Made by a program: the position numbers and the translations under genes. Positions 54,921 to 63,570 of a stretch of 64,000 bases of DNA are shown here, piece by piece; positions within the stretch are counted from its first letter, which is position 1, and each line of letters begins with the position of its first letter. Origin of the DNA: Candidatus Poribacteria bacterium (GTDB taxonomy: Bacteria > Poribacteria > WGA-4E > PCPOR2b). Location: contig JAJDUM010000053.1 in NCBI GenBank assembly GCA_022826645.1, positions 1-64,000 on the forward strand, read 5' to 3'. The notes under the pieces were generated by a model that did no database searches, had not been told where the DNA came from, and saw only the letters and a program-made list of their open reading frames with translations.

Positions 54921-55088
54921 CTAGTACTTCGTCAAATAAATTGTGACAAGCCACTCACCGCTCGGCTTGGATAGACATATCCAAGCCATAAATACCCGGA
55001 CGATAGCGCAATGTGATAGGTATCTGTGTAGTGGATTTGTCAATCCACTACGAGCAGGACCATTAGCATTTACTTGACAGTGTACTAG
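54921..55088. repeat. Family 3 MITE-like element
   Basis: A 168-bp copy. Left end CTAGTACTTCGTCAAATAAA; opposite-strand right end CTAGTACACTGTCAAGTAAA. The interior has CTCACCGCTCGG, GGATAGACATATCC and GTGGATTTGTCAATCCAC palindromes, as at 42639-42803. Confidence 0.65.
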
Positions 55089-55141
55089 GGCGATTTAGTT
55101 TTCGTTTTTCTCCCTATCTGAGTAGAAAGTGAGGATCGAGA

Positions 55142-55182
55142 GGTCGGGATTCGGAGATCCCTCCTACAGGAGAACTAAATTT
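55142..55182. repeat. TTTAGTTCT...CCCGAC repeat, inverted
   Basis: GGTCGGGATTCGGAGATCCC to AGAACTAAAT, the reverse complement of 33572-33609 with few differences. No gene lies in 54913-55205. Confidence 0.5.
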
Positions 55183-55205
55183 CCTTAACCCAAATGAGGA
55201 GGAAT

Positions 55206-55988
55206 ATGAGAGACAGCAAAACACTAGAGAAAATCCGTCAAAACCGATGTGCACGTGTGTGTGGGTTGGGACACTACCTTCCATTTTTTGTGCGTTATGC
55301 CGCACATTTTGGCTACGATGTGATATGGTTGGACTTAGAGCACCGGGCGATGACCGATCGTGAGGTCCAGAGCCTGTTGAGCCTGTGTTACCACAACGAC
55401 ATTGACTGCATGGTACGTCCACCTACCCAAGAACGGACGAGGCTGTATAGGTATTTTGAAGACGGTGCGACAGGTTTGATGATGCCGTTGGTTTCAGATG
55501 CGGAGGAGGCACAGCGTATTGTGACCGCTGTGAAATTTCCGCCGATAGGAAACCGTGGCATGGACGGGGCCGGTCTGGATGGCGATTATGGCATTGAGGT
55601 GTGGCAACCCAACAGCACTTATACCGATGACGCCAATAGAGAGTCGTTCATCGCGATTCAAATCGAGACACCGGAGGCGCTTGAGAATGTCGAAGAGATT
55701 GCGGCTGTGACGGGAGTGGATGCGCTTTTCGTCGGTCCGGGGGACCTCGGGCTACGCCTGAACCAAAGTGAAGGTGGCTCACAGATTAGCCTTGATGAAG
55801 CTATTGCTCAAGTTGCGGAAACAGCCAGAAGACAGGGTATCGCTTGGGGCATTCCCGCCGGAACGCCTGAGTTGATTAAAAAGTACCGTGGAATGGGAGC
55901 GCAGTTACTAGCTTATGGCGGAGACTTCACACTCGCCGCTGTATTGGAGAGCAGTAGCCAAGACTTTAACGAAGCCTTGGGAGAGTGA
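55206..55988 (+). CDS. HpcH/HpaI-family aldolase
   Basis: 260 residues from ATG 55206, five to six bases after GAGGAGG. Class II pyruvate-aldolase features: VIWLDLEHRAMTDRE, GLMMPLVSDAEEAQRIV, AIQIETPEALENVEEI with the metal-binding Glu, and VDALFVGPGDLGLRL with the Asp ligand. It is a divergent paralogue of the 19610 gene. The Gfo/Idh/MocA gene follows 35 bp later, consistent with joint sugar-acid metabolism. Confidence 0.85.
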   Translation: MRDSKTLEKIRQNRCARVCGLGHYLPFFVRYAAHFGYDVIWLDLEHRAMTDREVQSLLSLCYHNDIDCMVRPPTQERTRLYRYFEDGATGLMMPLVSDAEEAQRIVTAVKFPPIGNRGMDGAGLDGDYGIEVWQPNSTYTDDANRESFIAIQIETPEALENVEEIAAVTGVDALFVGPGDLGLRLNQSEGGSQISLDEAIAQVAETARRQGIAWGIPAGTPELIKKYRGMGAQLLAYGGDFTLAAVLESSSQDFNEALGE

Positions 55989-56023
55989 TACCAAGTTTTG
56001 GCAACTGATACAAGGAGGCAATC

Positions 56024-57097
56024 ATGGCTATACTAACCATTCATGTGGGCTGCACCCATTTCGCCATTGGACGGCTTCAAGCCTTGGTCAATTGTGAGGG
56101 GTTGTCCCCCGTCGCTTGCGTGGACATTAATCTCGATGAAGCGCGAGAAGGAGTAGCATCGTTGGAGGGCGATGTGCCTGAAGGGCTTGGCGAGCATATT
56201 TACACCACGATCACCGAGGCACGAGAGCGACATGGTGCGGAAGCGTGCCTCATCTACGCCTCGACGCCGGTGCACGCACAACTGGTCGTCGAAAGTCTGA
56301 ATCTTGGGATGCATACGCTGTGTGTCAAACCGATTGCAACAACGTCGGAGGAGTTCCGAGAAATTATCAAGACGCACAATGCCCATCCGGATTTGATATT
56401 GGTACAAGGTCAAAATAAGCGCTGGAATCCCGCCGCCTCTAAGATGCGCGAATGGCTTCGCGGGTCGGACGGTATCGGTGAAATGCTCGGTGGGGAATGT
56501 CGATTCTGGATCCGTCAAAATCTTTGGCGAGCGGATAATTCACGTTATCCGGACTCCTATGTTGAAGGGATCTTTTTCCACGCTGCCACAGCACATCAAC
56601 TGGACCAACTCGTTGCAGCGAAAGGGCTCCCGAAATATGTGACAGCACGAATTCATCAACGAGAAGACCGCGAGATTGCTCAGACCGGTGTTTGGGGAAC
56701 GGCAGGTGCTCAGGCTTTACTGGAATACCCAAACGGCGCACCTTTCTGCTATACGGGGACTAACGCCTCACATGCAAACCCATTCGGCTGGAGCGGTCAT
56801 TGGACATTTCTTGGGGAAAATGGAGATATTCGACGGGATGCGGGGCATCTCCAACTTTTCCGTAAGGGCGAATGTGTTGAAGAACACCAACTTCAAGACC
56901 TCCATCCCGGACTCGTTGAAGATGATCGGCTTCAGTTCGATGCCTTTGCAGACGCCATCTCCACCGGCAAGGATCGGGAGTGGTTACAGGAAAGCACGTT
57001 GGCGACATGGATATTGATGGAGGCGTGTATTGCGTCAGCGCGAAGTAGCACTCGTGTTGATGTCCAATGCTTGAGGGCGGAGCTGATGGACATTTAG
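56024..57097 (+). CDS. Gfo/Idh/MocA-family oxidoreductase
   Basis: 357 residues, ATG after AAGGAGG. The N-terminal Rossmann fold is divergent: VGCTHFAIGRLQAL instead of G-x-G-x-x-G, then PVACVDINLDEARE. The catalytic-lysine motif is CVKPIATTSEEF near 103, and the C-terminal half has the usual sheet (GGECRFWIR, FFHAATAHQLDQL). It oxidises or reduces a sugar or polyol with NAD(P), and probably acts with the aldolase upstream. Confidence 0.8.
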   Translation: MAILTIHVGCTHFAIGRLQALVNCEGLSPVACVDINLDEAREGVASLEGDVPEGLGEHIYTTITEARERHGAEACLIYASTPVHAQLVVESLNLGMHTLCVKPIATTSEEFREIIKTHNAHPDLILVQGQNKRWNPAASKMREWLRGSDGIGEMLGGECRFWIRQNLWRADNSRYPDSYVEGIFFHAATAHQLDQLVAAKGLPKYVTARIHQREDREIAQTGVWGTAGAQALLEYPNGAPFCYTGTNASHANPFGWSGHWTFLGENGDIRRDAGHLQLFRKGECVEEHQLQDLHPGLVEDDRLQFDAFADAISTGKDREWLQESTLATWILMEACIASARSSTRVDVQCLRAELMDI

Positions 57098-57122
57098 CCG
57101 TATTCAGGGAAAAACACACAAT

Positions 57123-58166
57123 TCAGGTTAGTGACACCGAGGCAAGGTAAACGTTGGAACCGCTGTTATTCCCGGGCGGATATTCGTGGGACGAATAGTA
57201 TGCGATAAGCGCTTGGTCATCGCTGACAGGGAGTACCCCACCGTAGCCGGTATCTCCGCCACTGGGAAGTACCGTGTGTAGACGGATATCACCATCTTCA
57301 TATAGGAAGACCCCAGTTCTGAGTTGGGTCTGGTCGTGGTGGCTGAACCTATCGTTGAACCGATTTTCTGTGGCGCGAACACCTTCATTGGCGAAACTTC
57401 TGCCGGTGACGATAATACCCTCACCGACTCTAGCGACAGCGGATCCGTAGCAACGAGATTCGCGGGAAAGATAGCGTTCCCATCGGTCATAAGGCGGTTC
57501 TGAGGTGGAGAGCAATGCACAGTGCCCTCGTGCCCGTGTGATTGTTAATAGGCGCCCATCATTAAAGAAACAGAGGGAGGTTTCACTTGGTGAGGGTGTT
57601 CCAAAATGGATACCTGTTGTATCGTAGTATGCGGGACCATCGGATCCGTGTGCGATCTCCGTGACCCACTCCCATCCTTCGCCGTCCTCCGAAGTGAGCA
57701 GATCGACCGAATTGTGATTGCCGGGCGGTGCATGTCCGGTCGTATCACACGCTACATAATAGCGCCCACCAAATTCGGTTGGATGCCAGAAATCGTGATT
57801 CCTTAGAAAGCATCTCTTGGGTGCTGCCCAAGTTGCTCCGTCCTCGGTCCATGTCACTACCTGCTGAGACGGGAAACCGAAGTCAGAATCCTCTGTGCTC
57901 TCATACTCCTTAACCCCATATAACAAGAGTTTGTTACCGACGGGGAGAAGGTTTGGATCGATTGTCTTCTTTCCAATGGCAATCTGGGACGTCCAATTTA
58001 TTAGGTCCGTGGAAGCGCACACCCTGATTTGGGAATCCTCGGTGCCGTGACCTGTTCCATCAACAAAACAGATGTAATACACCCCTCTCCACCGCACCAT
58101 ATTGCCCACATGCCAACCCCTGCCGTTACTATAAACCGTTCTTACCCAATTCACGTCTACTTTCAT
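57123..58166 (-). CDS. Propeller-like glycosidase-related protein of unknown function
   Basis: 347 residues with no signal peptide. Repeated strand patterns around Trp/Tyr with short Asp-rich turns (WTEDGATWAAPKRCF, WHPTEFGGRYYVACDTTG, TSEDGEGWEWVTE) resemble five-bladed propellers of GH43/sialidase-like proteins. SxDGxxW (TSEDGEGW) is an Asp-box-like motif. Catalytic residues cannot be assigned. It is convergent with the oxidoreductase gene. Confidence 0.6.
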   Translation of the reverse strand: MKVDVNWVRTVYSNGRGWHVGNMVRWRGVYYICFVDGTGHGTEDSQIRVCASTDLINWTSQIAIGKKTIDPNLLPVGNKLLLYGVKEYESTEDSDFGFPSQQVVTWTEDGATWAAPKRCFLRNHDFWHPTEFGGRYYVACDTTGHAPPGNHNSVDLLTSEDGEGWEWVTEIAHGSDGPAYYDTTGIHFGTPSPSETSLCFFNDGRLLTITRARGHCALLSTSEPPYDRWERYLSRESRCYGSAVARVGEGIIVTGRSFANEGVRATENRFNDRFSHHDQTQLRTGVFLYEDGDIRLHTVLPSGGDTGYGGVLPVSDDQALIAYYSSHEYPPGNNSGSNVYLASVSLT

Positions 58167-58270
58167 GAAGAGTGTCTTTCTGCAATTGAAGTATGTTGAT
58201 AGTCCATTGCTGTGAGATCAGCGGGTGATGTCATAACCGCTGTTATTGACAACCTAAAGTTAAATCCTAT

Positions 58271-58299
58271 TTGACATATCCGATGTTTTCACATACAAT
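58271..58299 (+). promoter_or_regulatory. Sigma70-type promoter of HMA selenoprotein gene
   Basis: Perfect TTGACA at 58271-58276, 17 bp, TACAAT at 58294-58299, 42 bp before the ATG. An AAAGGAGG ribosome site lies at 58324-58331. Confidence 0.7.
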
Positions 58300-58341
58300 G
58301 GGTAGGCACTCAATTAAGTTCTGAAAGGAGGTGTAACCCAA

Positions 58342-58725
58342 ATGCGTATACTAAAACTCACACTAATTTGCTGCGTTGCAATTCTGCTTGCTATCGGCTG
58401 TGCTTCAGAGAAGGCGATGGAAAAGGCGGCTGAGACAGCGGAGCCAGCAATGACAAAAGCCGAAACCGCTTCAAGCACCGATATGTCCGAAGCAGCTCCA
58501 GCGGCTTACGAACAGGTCACATTAGACGTTGATGGGCTGGCGTGAGGGAGCTGTGTAGCCAAAGTGCGGTCCGCACTTACAAACGTTCCTGGTGTGATTA
58601 GTGCCGATGTTTCCCAAGCAGATGGTACAGCCGTCGTTAAGCTGGAAAAAGGTAAAGCCACTGATGTCCAATTGGCTGATGCTGTCAAAAACGCAGGTTT
58701 TAGCGCAAAAACCGCAACAAATTAA
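58342..58725 (+). CDS. Putative selenocysteine-containing HMA-domain lipoprotein (in-frame UGA)
   Basis: 128 codons read through one TGA at 58543-58545 (codon 68). The part before it is a lipoprotein: signal LTLICCVAILLAIG with lipobox Cys20, then an Ala/Glu-rich linker and TLDVDGLA. After the TGA the same frame gives GSCVAKVRSAL, NVPGVISADVSQADG, AVVKLEKG and LADAVKNAGFSA, ending at TAA 58723-58725. These are all consensus blocks of the heavy-metal-associated (MerP/copper-chaperone) domain. The usual G-M-x-C-x-x-C becomes G-L-A-[UGA]-G-S-C, so UGA sits exactly at the first metal-binding Cys. A GGUC-apex hairpin follows (58562-58578). Selenocysteine insertion is the best explanation; a nonsense mutation is the alternative. 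The protein would be an envelope-anchored metal-binding or redox protein. selA/selB are not in the window. Confidence 0.75.
58562..58578 (+). promoter_or_regulatory. Candidate bacterial SECIS hairpin
   Basis: AAGTGCG-GTC-CGCACTT, a 7-bp perfect stem whose apex reads GGUC, 16 nt after the UGA (apex at 22 nt). The E. coli fdhF SECIS also has a short upper stem with GGUC at its apex, about 18 nt after its UGA. The stem lies inside the coding sequence and still encodes the conserved KVRSALT of the HMA domain. Confidence 0.6.
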
Positions 58726-58746
58726 CCGGTCCCTACGGTTAAATCG

Positions 58747-58789
58747 AGAACGGAAGGTTTCGAATCAACGAACCGACACCTTCCGTTCT
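58747..58789. terminator. Hairpin terminator between convergent genes
   Basis: AGAACGGAAGGT and ACCTTCCGTTCT form a 12-bp perfect stem; part of the loop (TTTCG/CGAA) can pair further. It is followed by a T-rich run (CCTTCCTTTT) on the plus strand. It lies 21 bp after the HMA gene. Confidence 0.6.
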
Positions 58790-58854
58790 TGCCCTTCCTT
58801 TTCCCGCCCATCACAACATCGTTCGGTGGTCCTTTGATAAGACCTGTCCTCACA

Positions 58855-60822
58855 TCACTGCATCCCACCCATTTGCTGCAGCCCGATAAGCATAATGATG
58901 ATTTCCTTGAAATCGCCGAGCGAGATAAATAGCTCCCCTGCAATTCCTTCATCCCGATTTTGGCTGGCAATACCGATGCTGTAGGTTTCGGGGATGTTAA
59001 CTAAAAACATCTGGATCACGCCAACGTTTGGATCTAGCTGACCAAAAATCTGTACGAGGTTCTTGATTGCTGTGACAGGTGAGATCGCAAAAAGCATGTT
59101 GTTTTCCAACGTCAATGCGTCCGCCAGTTTAGTATAGCCCGCTCCCTGATCAAAACCTGCGCTCATACCGGCCATTCGGTCTAGGGCATTCTTCACCGGT
59201 TGAGCATTGCCCGCCATCCCGTAGAGCATTTTCCCGCCGCTAATAGCGTAGTAGACGTTCCACTGTTCTGGGGCGACCCCTGCCATTTCGGGCGGAAGTT
59301 CACCGAGACTGGAGGTGATATTCGGAAGGAGGTAACTTCTGATTTCCACACCGTTGTATATCTCAGGGGGACCCGCCGACACGTCCGCGTACATGCTAGC
59401 GAATTCCTGACCGGCTCCCATCGCTTTGACAAGTCCCATCGAGGCTCCGAAATATTCAATGAAACCTTCTTCCATATACGATTTAACCAGCTCTTCGTCC
59501 GTTACATCGTAGATATACAGTATATCGGGCATTATGCTATCGCTGAAATTAAAGGAAAGAGCTTGCCCATCTCCCAAGCCTTCGTAGAACTCTATAAAGG
59601 CTTCATTCAACGCCTCAGACGCGGTTTGGATCCCCGTTGTATCCGCGTTCGGATCCGAGGGGACAAACAACTTCATCATTGTCTGCGTAAGACTAATGAG
59701 CGTCTCTTTCTGAAATTGCATTTCACCGTTGACAAACGCATTTTGAGGCAGGTATTTGAGATGTGTTAGCTCTTGTGGTCCTTGGCGAATGTATGTTTGG
59801 ACTGCACTATCCCGCTTAAATTTGAGGAACGGAGAGATCTGTAGGTCGCTGCCGTTGAGTTGCAGCGTAAGACTGAGGGTTCTTGACTGATCGAGCAACC
59901 ATATACCACCGTCAATCAAACTTTCAGTATACTTTAAGCCAACGCTAAGCTCTGGATCTGATTCCGCGCTTGCCTCCATCTCCGTCTTTAACCCCTCTGC
60001 CTTACCCGTCAGCATGGGGCGGAGATCATCTACGATAGTATCCATCGCAAAATAGGCAATCACATCATTTGCCCCAGATGTAGTATCGAGTTCGAGCGAT
60101 TGGAAATCTGTATTGGCTGCGATCGATGGCATCATCTTCTTTTGGGTATCAATCACTTTTTCGCAGACCGCTGCCGAGTTTGAGTACACCATCACATCGT
60201 CCATTAGAACGAATGCGCCCTCCTCACCTGTGGTGTGATATGTTACACCGTTATGGGTGACGGCGCTGCTGCTTTCTGCCTCCATTTCAATGAGTTGTTT
60301 GACGCTTTCGGCATCCTTAACGTGAACCGCTGCGGAAGGCATTGGTGGATTGGCACTGGAGAGAAACACCGCGAAGTCCCTCCGCATGTCTAAGCCCAGT
60401 TCTTCCAATTCTGCGAGCGTCTCAAAACCTGCGCCAAAAGTCTCTGCTAAGATCTGAGCAAGTATTTCCTGCGGTGGATCTGAAGGAACCATCTCCACCA
60501 TAAGTGCGTTGATTTCGTCATTGAGGCCGAGTAAGCTGGGTATGTAAATAAGCCCAACAGTGTCTTGGGGTATAACATTCAAGACGCTATCGGGAGCGAT
60601 ATCTACAGCAACGTCTACGGCAGTATCGGAAGCGACATCTGCGCTATCAGACGCGACATCTGCACTCTCGGAAGCGACATCTGCACTCTCAGATATAACC
60701 TCTGCATCGCTAACGGGCGTGACCTGAGCGGGTGTTGCCATTTCTTTACTGCTGCAATTCGACACCATGATGCAAGCCACCAAGATTAGGATTGCGATAG
60801 TTAAACGACAGGACGTTTTCAT
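58855..60822 (-). CDS. Large lipoprotein (DUF3352-like) of unknown function
   Basis: 655 residues, ATG after AAAGGAG. The signal peptide ends in a lipobox (CIMVSNC, Cys23). A repeated SADVASD/SADVASE linker of three to four units follows (about 42-70), probably tethering the domain to the membrane. The remaining 560 residues alternate strands and helices (VLNVIPQDTVGLIYIPSL at the start, SVLKF-free body, and a hydrophobic tail DFKEIIIMLIGLQQMGG). This pattern resembles DUF3352-type periplasmic proteins; the assignment is tentative. It is downstream of the M16 gene in the same direction. Confidence 0.65.
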   Translation of the reverse strand: MKTSCRLTIAILILVACIMVSNCSSKEMATPAQVTPVSDAEVISESADVASESADVASDSADVASDTAVDVAVDIAPDSVLNVIPQDTVGLIYIPSLLGLNDEINALMVEMVPSDPPQEILAQILAETFGAGFETLAELEELGLDMRRDFAVFLSSANPPMPSAAVHVKDAESVKQLIEMEAESSSAVTHNGVTYHTTGEEGAFVLMDDVMVYSNSAAVCEKVIDTQKKMMPSIAANTDFQSLELDTTSGANDVIAYFAMDTIVDDLRPMLTGKAEGLKTEMEASAESDPELSVGLKYTESLIDGGIWLLDQSRTLSLTLQLNGSDLQISPFLKFKRDSAVQTYIRQGPQELTHLKYLPQNAFVNGEMQFQKETLISLTQTMMKLFVPSDPNADTTGIQTASEALNEAFIEFYEGLGDGQALSFNFSDSIMPDILYIYDVTDEELVKSYMEEGFIEYFGASMGLVKAMGAGQEFASMYADVSAGPPEIYNGVEIRSYLLPNITSSLGELPPEMAGVAPEQWNVYYAISGGKMLYGMAGNAQPVKNALDRMAGMSAGFDQGAGYTKLADALTLENNMLFAISPVTAIKNLVQIFGQLDPNVGVIQMFLVNIPETYSIGIASQNRDEGIAGELFISLGDFKEIIIMLIGLQQMGGMQ

Positions 60823-60996
60823 AATTTACTTCTCCTTTGTAAAGGTGAGTAGGGAGTACATGGAGTTGATTTTAGCATCATGCTGCGTCGCAACACATTT
60901 TGGAATTAGATACAATAAATACATTGATGTCCGCTGACATATTTTTTTAAATCATCAGAACGTGTCACGTACCACGCGACAGGCAACTATCGTGCC

Positions 60997-63570
60997 TTAG
61001 GCATTACGAATAATACTAATGACACGCTTGTCCAGTGGTAGGTACGCATTGGCAGCGTGTCGAATGGCTTCTTTGGAAACGGCGGTAATCTTTGTTTCGT
61101 ATCGGTTCGCATAATCGTAACCGAGTCCGCAGAGTTCATCCAGCACAGCGATTGACGCCTGAACACCCGCCGTTTGGGTACCAAGCAGATAGTTTGTCAG
61201 GCACATCTGTTTTCCACGCTCTAACTCTGCGTCAGAGATATCGTGGTGCTGTAGGTCCAAAATTTCGTCGTCAATCAAGTCTATCAAGGATTCGATGTGA
61301 TTTGGCGTCGTACTGCCACAAATTGCAAGGTAGCCACAATCAGGACCAAAATATGGATAGCCGTGAAGATGATAGACCGATTGCTCATTGCGGAGACGCT
61401 TATACAACCGTCCCCCTGGTTGCCCGATACCGAAGAGCAAACTGCTAAGGACTTCAACGACTTCACGATCAGAATGTTGACTAGAAATGCCCGGATATCC
61501 CTGAAAGATGACGGCTTGTGCCAAGTTCTTATGTCGTTCGACACAACGGACATCGCATAGCGGCGGTTCGATTGGTACTGTTGGAAATTCGAATTCGACC
61601 GGCAAGAGCGGTCCGAAATACCGTTTAACGAGGTCTCGGGTGTAATCCGGCTTCACATCGCCAAAGACGCCGATTACCATGTTGTTGGGCACACAGTAAC
61701 GCTGATAACAGGCTAACACATCTTCACGAGATAACTGTTTAATTGATGAAACAGATCCGGCTGCGCGGAGCCGATGCGGATGGACTTGAAACATCGCTTC
61801 AAGAAACTGACGCCTACCTGAAGCGTACCAATCATCCTCCTCCGCGTGAATGCCAACGATTGTCTCTGATTTTAATTTTTCAAGTACCCCTGTATCAAAA
61901 ACCGGATTGAGAAGCACGTCTGCCAAGCACTCTAAGCCGTATTCTATATCTTGGCGAAGCAAATTCAGCGTAATACCGAACGCATTATGTCCGGCTACTG
62001 CCCCTGCGCTGCCACCTCTTGCTTCAATTTCTTCAAAAAGCGTCTCTGCGGAACAGTTTTCTGTTCCTTTTAGCAAGAGATTTGTCATGAGGTGGAAGAC
62101 GCCGTTATTCGCTTCTGTTTCAAATCGCGCGCCTCCGAGAAACATTGCTTGGATGGAGAGGATCGGTGCAGTATCAATAGATTTCGTAATCAGACGCAGC
62201 CCGTTCGGAAACAGATGCTTCTCAACATCCGATATCGCCGATCGTGTTTTAGGAACACAGATTGACGACCGATTTTCGTTCGGCCGAATTGTAACCGTGG
62301 TGAGATTCTCTGGACGAAAATAGGTGTGGGCTACCCGCTGTATGTCCTCTGGCGTCACGGCACAGATCTGTTGGAGGTATTTCTCATGAAACCCATAATC
62401 GCCCGTCGTGAGTTGGTCAACACCGAGCATCGTGCCTTGCTCTTCCACAAATTGTAACGCAAAGAAATAGTCGCTTGTTTCAATGGTTTGGGCGCGTCGT
62501 AATTCGCGTTCTGACACCGGTTCAGATTTCAGTCGTTCGATCTCTTCGAGCAATCTTATTTCCGCTTCGGCTGACTTGTCATGCACAAGTTCTGCTTCAA
62601 CGCCAAAACAACCGCCATCGTAGCGAGGCGTATCTGACCAAGCTTGGACGTTGTAAACAAGCTGACATTGATTTCTCAGGGTCTGAATAAGCCTCGAACT
62701 CTCCCCGCTGCTTAACACCGTTGCAATAAGGTCTAATACCGGTGCATCTTCGTGATCGATACTGATACCATGATATCCCATTGCAAGATACGTCAATTCC
62801 ACATCCATCTGCCGTTCAGCGCGTCGAGCGACAAGTTGGCGGCGCTCACGGGGAAGCTCTATCGTAGGCGGACTACGGCGCGGAAAATCTTGAAACGCTT
62901 TGTCAATCCGTTCCAGCATCTCCTCCAACTGAAAATCGCCGGTAGCCACAAAGATTAGATTATCAGGAACATAGTGTTGCTGATAGAATTCAACGAGATC
63001 ATTTCGTGCCAACGCTACAAACAGTTCTTTGTATCCGCCCACCGGGAAGCGCACGGGATGTTCACGAAATGCCGTCTCATAATAGAGGTCGGACAGCACC
63101 TGAGTCGGTTCGTCGAGTTCGCCATTCAGTTCGTTCCAGATGACCCCGCGCTGAATCTCAACCTCATCGGGTGGAAACGTGGACTGCTTGATGCAGTCAG
63201 AGAGGAGATCAAGGGCGTCGATTAAATATTGACGGGAAGTGGTGATGTGATATTGGGAGTGGTCTTTCGTCGTATAAGCGTTCGAGGCATTTCCCATCGC
63301 TTCAACGAGATTATCAATTTCCTCGCGCGTTCGTCGTTCAGTTCCATCATCAATCAGATGTTCGATAAAATGGGAGATGCCTGTGCCTAAATACTTCCCT
63401 TCGTGGATGCTCCCAACTTTGACATAAGCTTGAAAAGAAACGATTGGAGCATGATGAATTTCTTTCAGAATCACTGTCATGCCGTTATCCAAGACAACCC
63501 GGACTGCCTCGATTGGCGAGATTGGGTTGGGACTCCGACCCAGATTAGTTATTTCTCTTTGTCGCTTCAA
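60997..63570 (-). CDS. M16 family zinc peptidase, two-domain
   Basis: 857 residues from the TTG at 63570; the start is uncertain because no SD is seen and it overlaps the upstream stop by 26 bp. The inverted zinc motif His67-F-I-Glu70-His71 and the distal Glu147 (IWNELNGELD) are intact in the first half. The second half repeats the fold (LRLITKSIDTAPILSIQAM) but reads HLMTN where HxxEH should be, the usual inactive partner domain. This matches pitrilysin-like two-domain enzymes that degrade peptides in a chamber. No signal peptide is evident, so a cytoplasmic location is likely. Confidence 0.88.
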   Translation of the reverse strand: MKRQREITNLGRSPNPISPIEAVRVVLDNGMTVILKEIHHAPIVSFQAYVKVGSIHEGKYLGTGISHFIEHLIDDGTERRTREEIDNLVEAMGNASNAYTTKDHSQYHITTSRQYLIDALDLLSDCIKQSTFPPDEVEIQRGVIWNELNGELDEPTQVLSDLYYETAFREHPVRFPVGGYKELFVALARNDLVEFYQQHYVPDNLIFVATGDFQLEEMLERIDKAFQDFPRRSPPTIELPRERRQLVARRAERQMDVELTYLAMGYHGISIDHEDAPVLDLIATVLSSGESSRLIQTLRNQCQLVYNVQAWSDTPRYDGGCFGVEAELVHDKSAEAEIRLLEEIERLKSEPVSERELRRAQTIETSDYFFALQFVEEQGTMLGVDQLTTGDYGFHEKYLQQICAVTPEDIQRVAHTYFRPENLTTVTIRPNENRSSICVPKTRSAISDVEKHLFPNGLRLITKSIDTAPILSIQAMFLGGARFETEANNGVFHLMTNLLLKGTENCSAETLFEEIEARGGSAGAVAGHNAFGITLNLLRQDIEYGLECLADVLLNPVFDTGVLEKLKSETIVGIHAEEDDWYASGRRQFLEAMFQVHPHRLRAAGSVSSIKQLSREDVLACYQRYCVPNNMVIGVFGDVKPDYTRDLVKRYFGPLLPVEFEFPTVPIEPPLCDVRCVERHKNLAQAVIFQGYPGISSQHSDREVVEVLSSLLFGIGQPGGRLYKRLRNEQSVYHLHGYPYFGPDCGYLAICGSTTPNHIESLIDLIDDEILDLQHHDISDAELERGKQMCLTNYLLGTQTAGVQASIAVLDELCGLGYDYANRYETKITAVSKEAIRHAANAYLPLDKRVISIIRNA

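Noticed and set aside
58342-58545. HMA gene as a simple pseudogene with a nonsense TGA
   Set aside because: Position exactly at the metal Cys, perfect downstream conservation, SECIS-like hairpin, promoter and terminator all favour Sec; still listed as the alternative.
61900-62350. Second half of the M16 gene missing HxxEH as a mutation
   Set aside because: An inactive second domain is normal for two-domain M16 peptidases.
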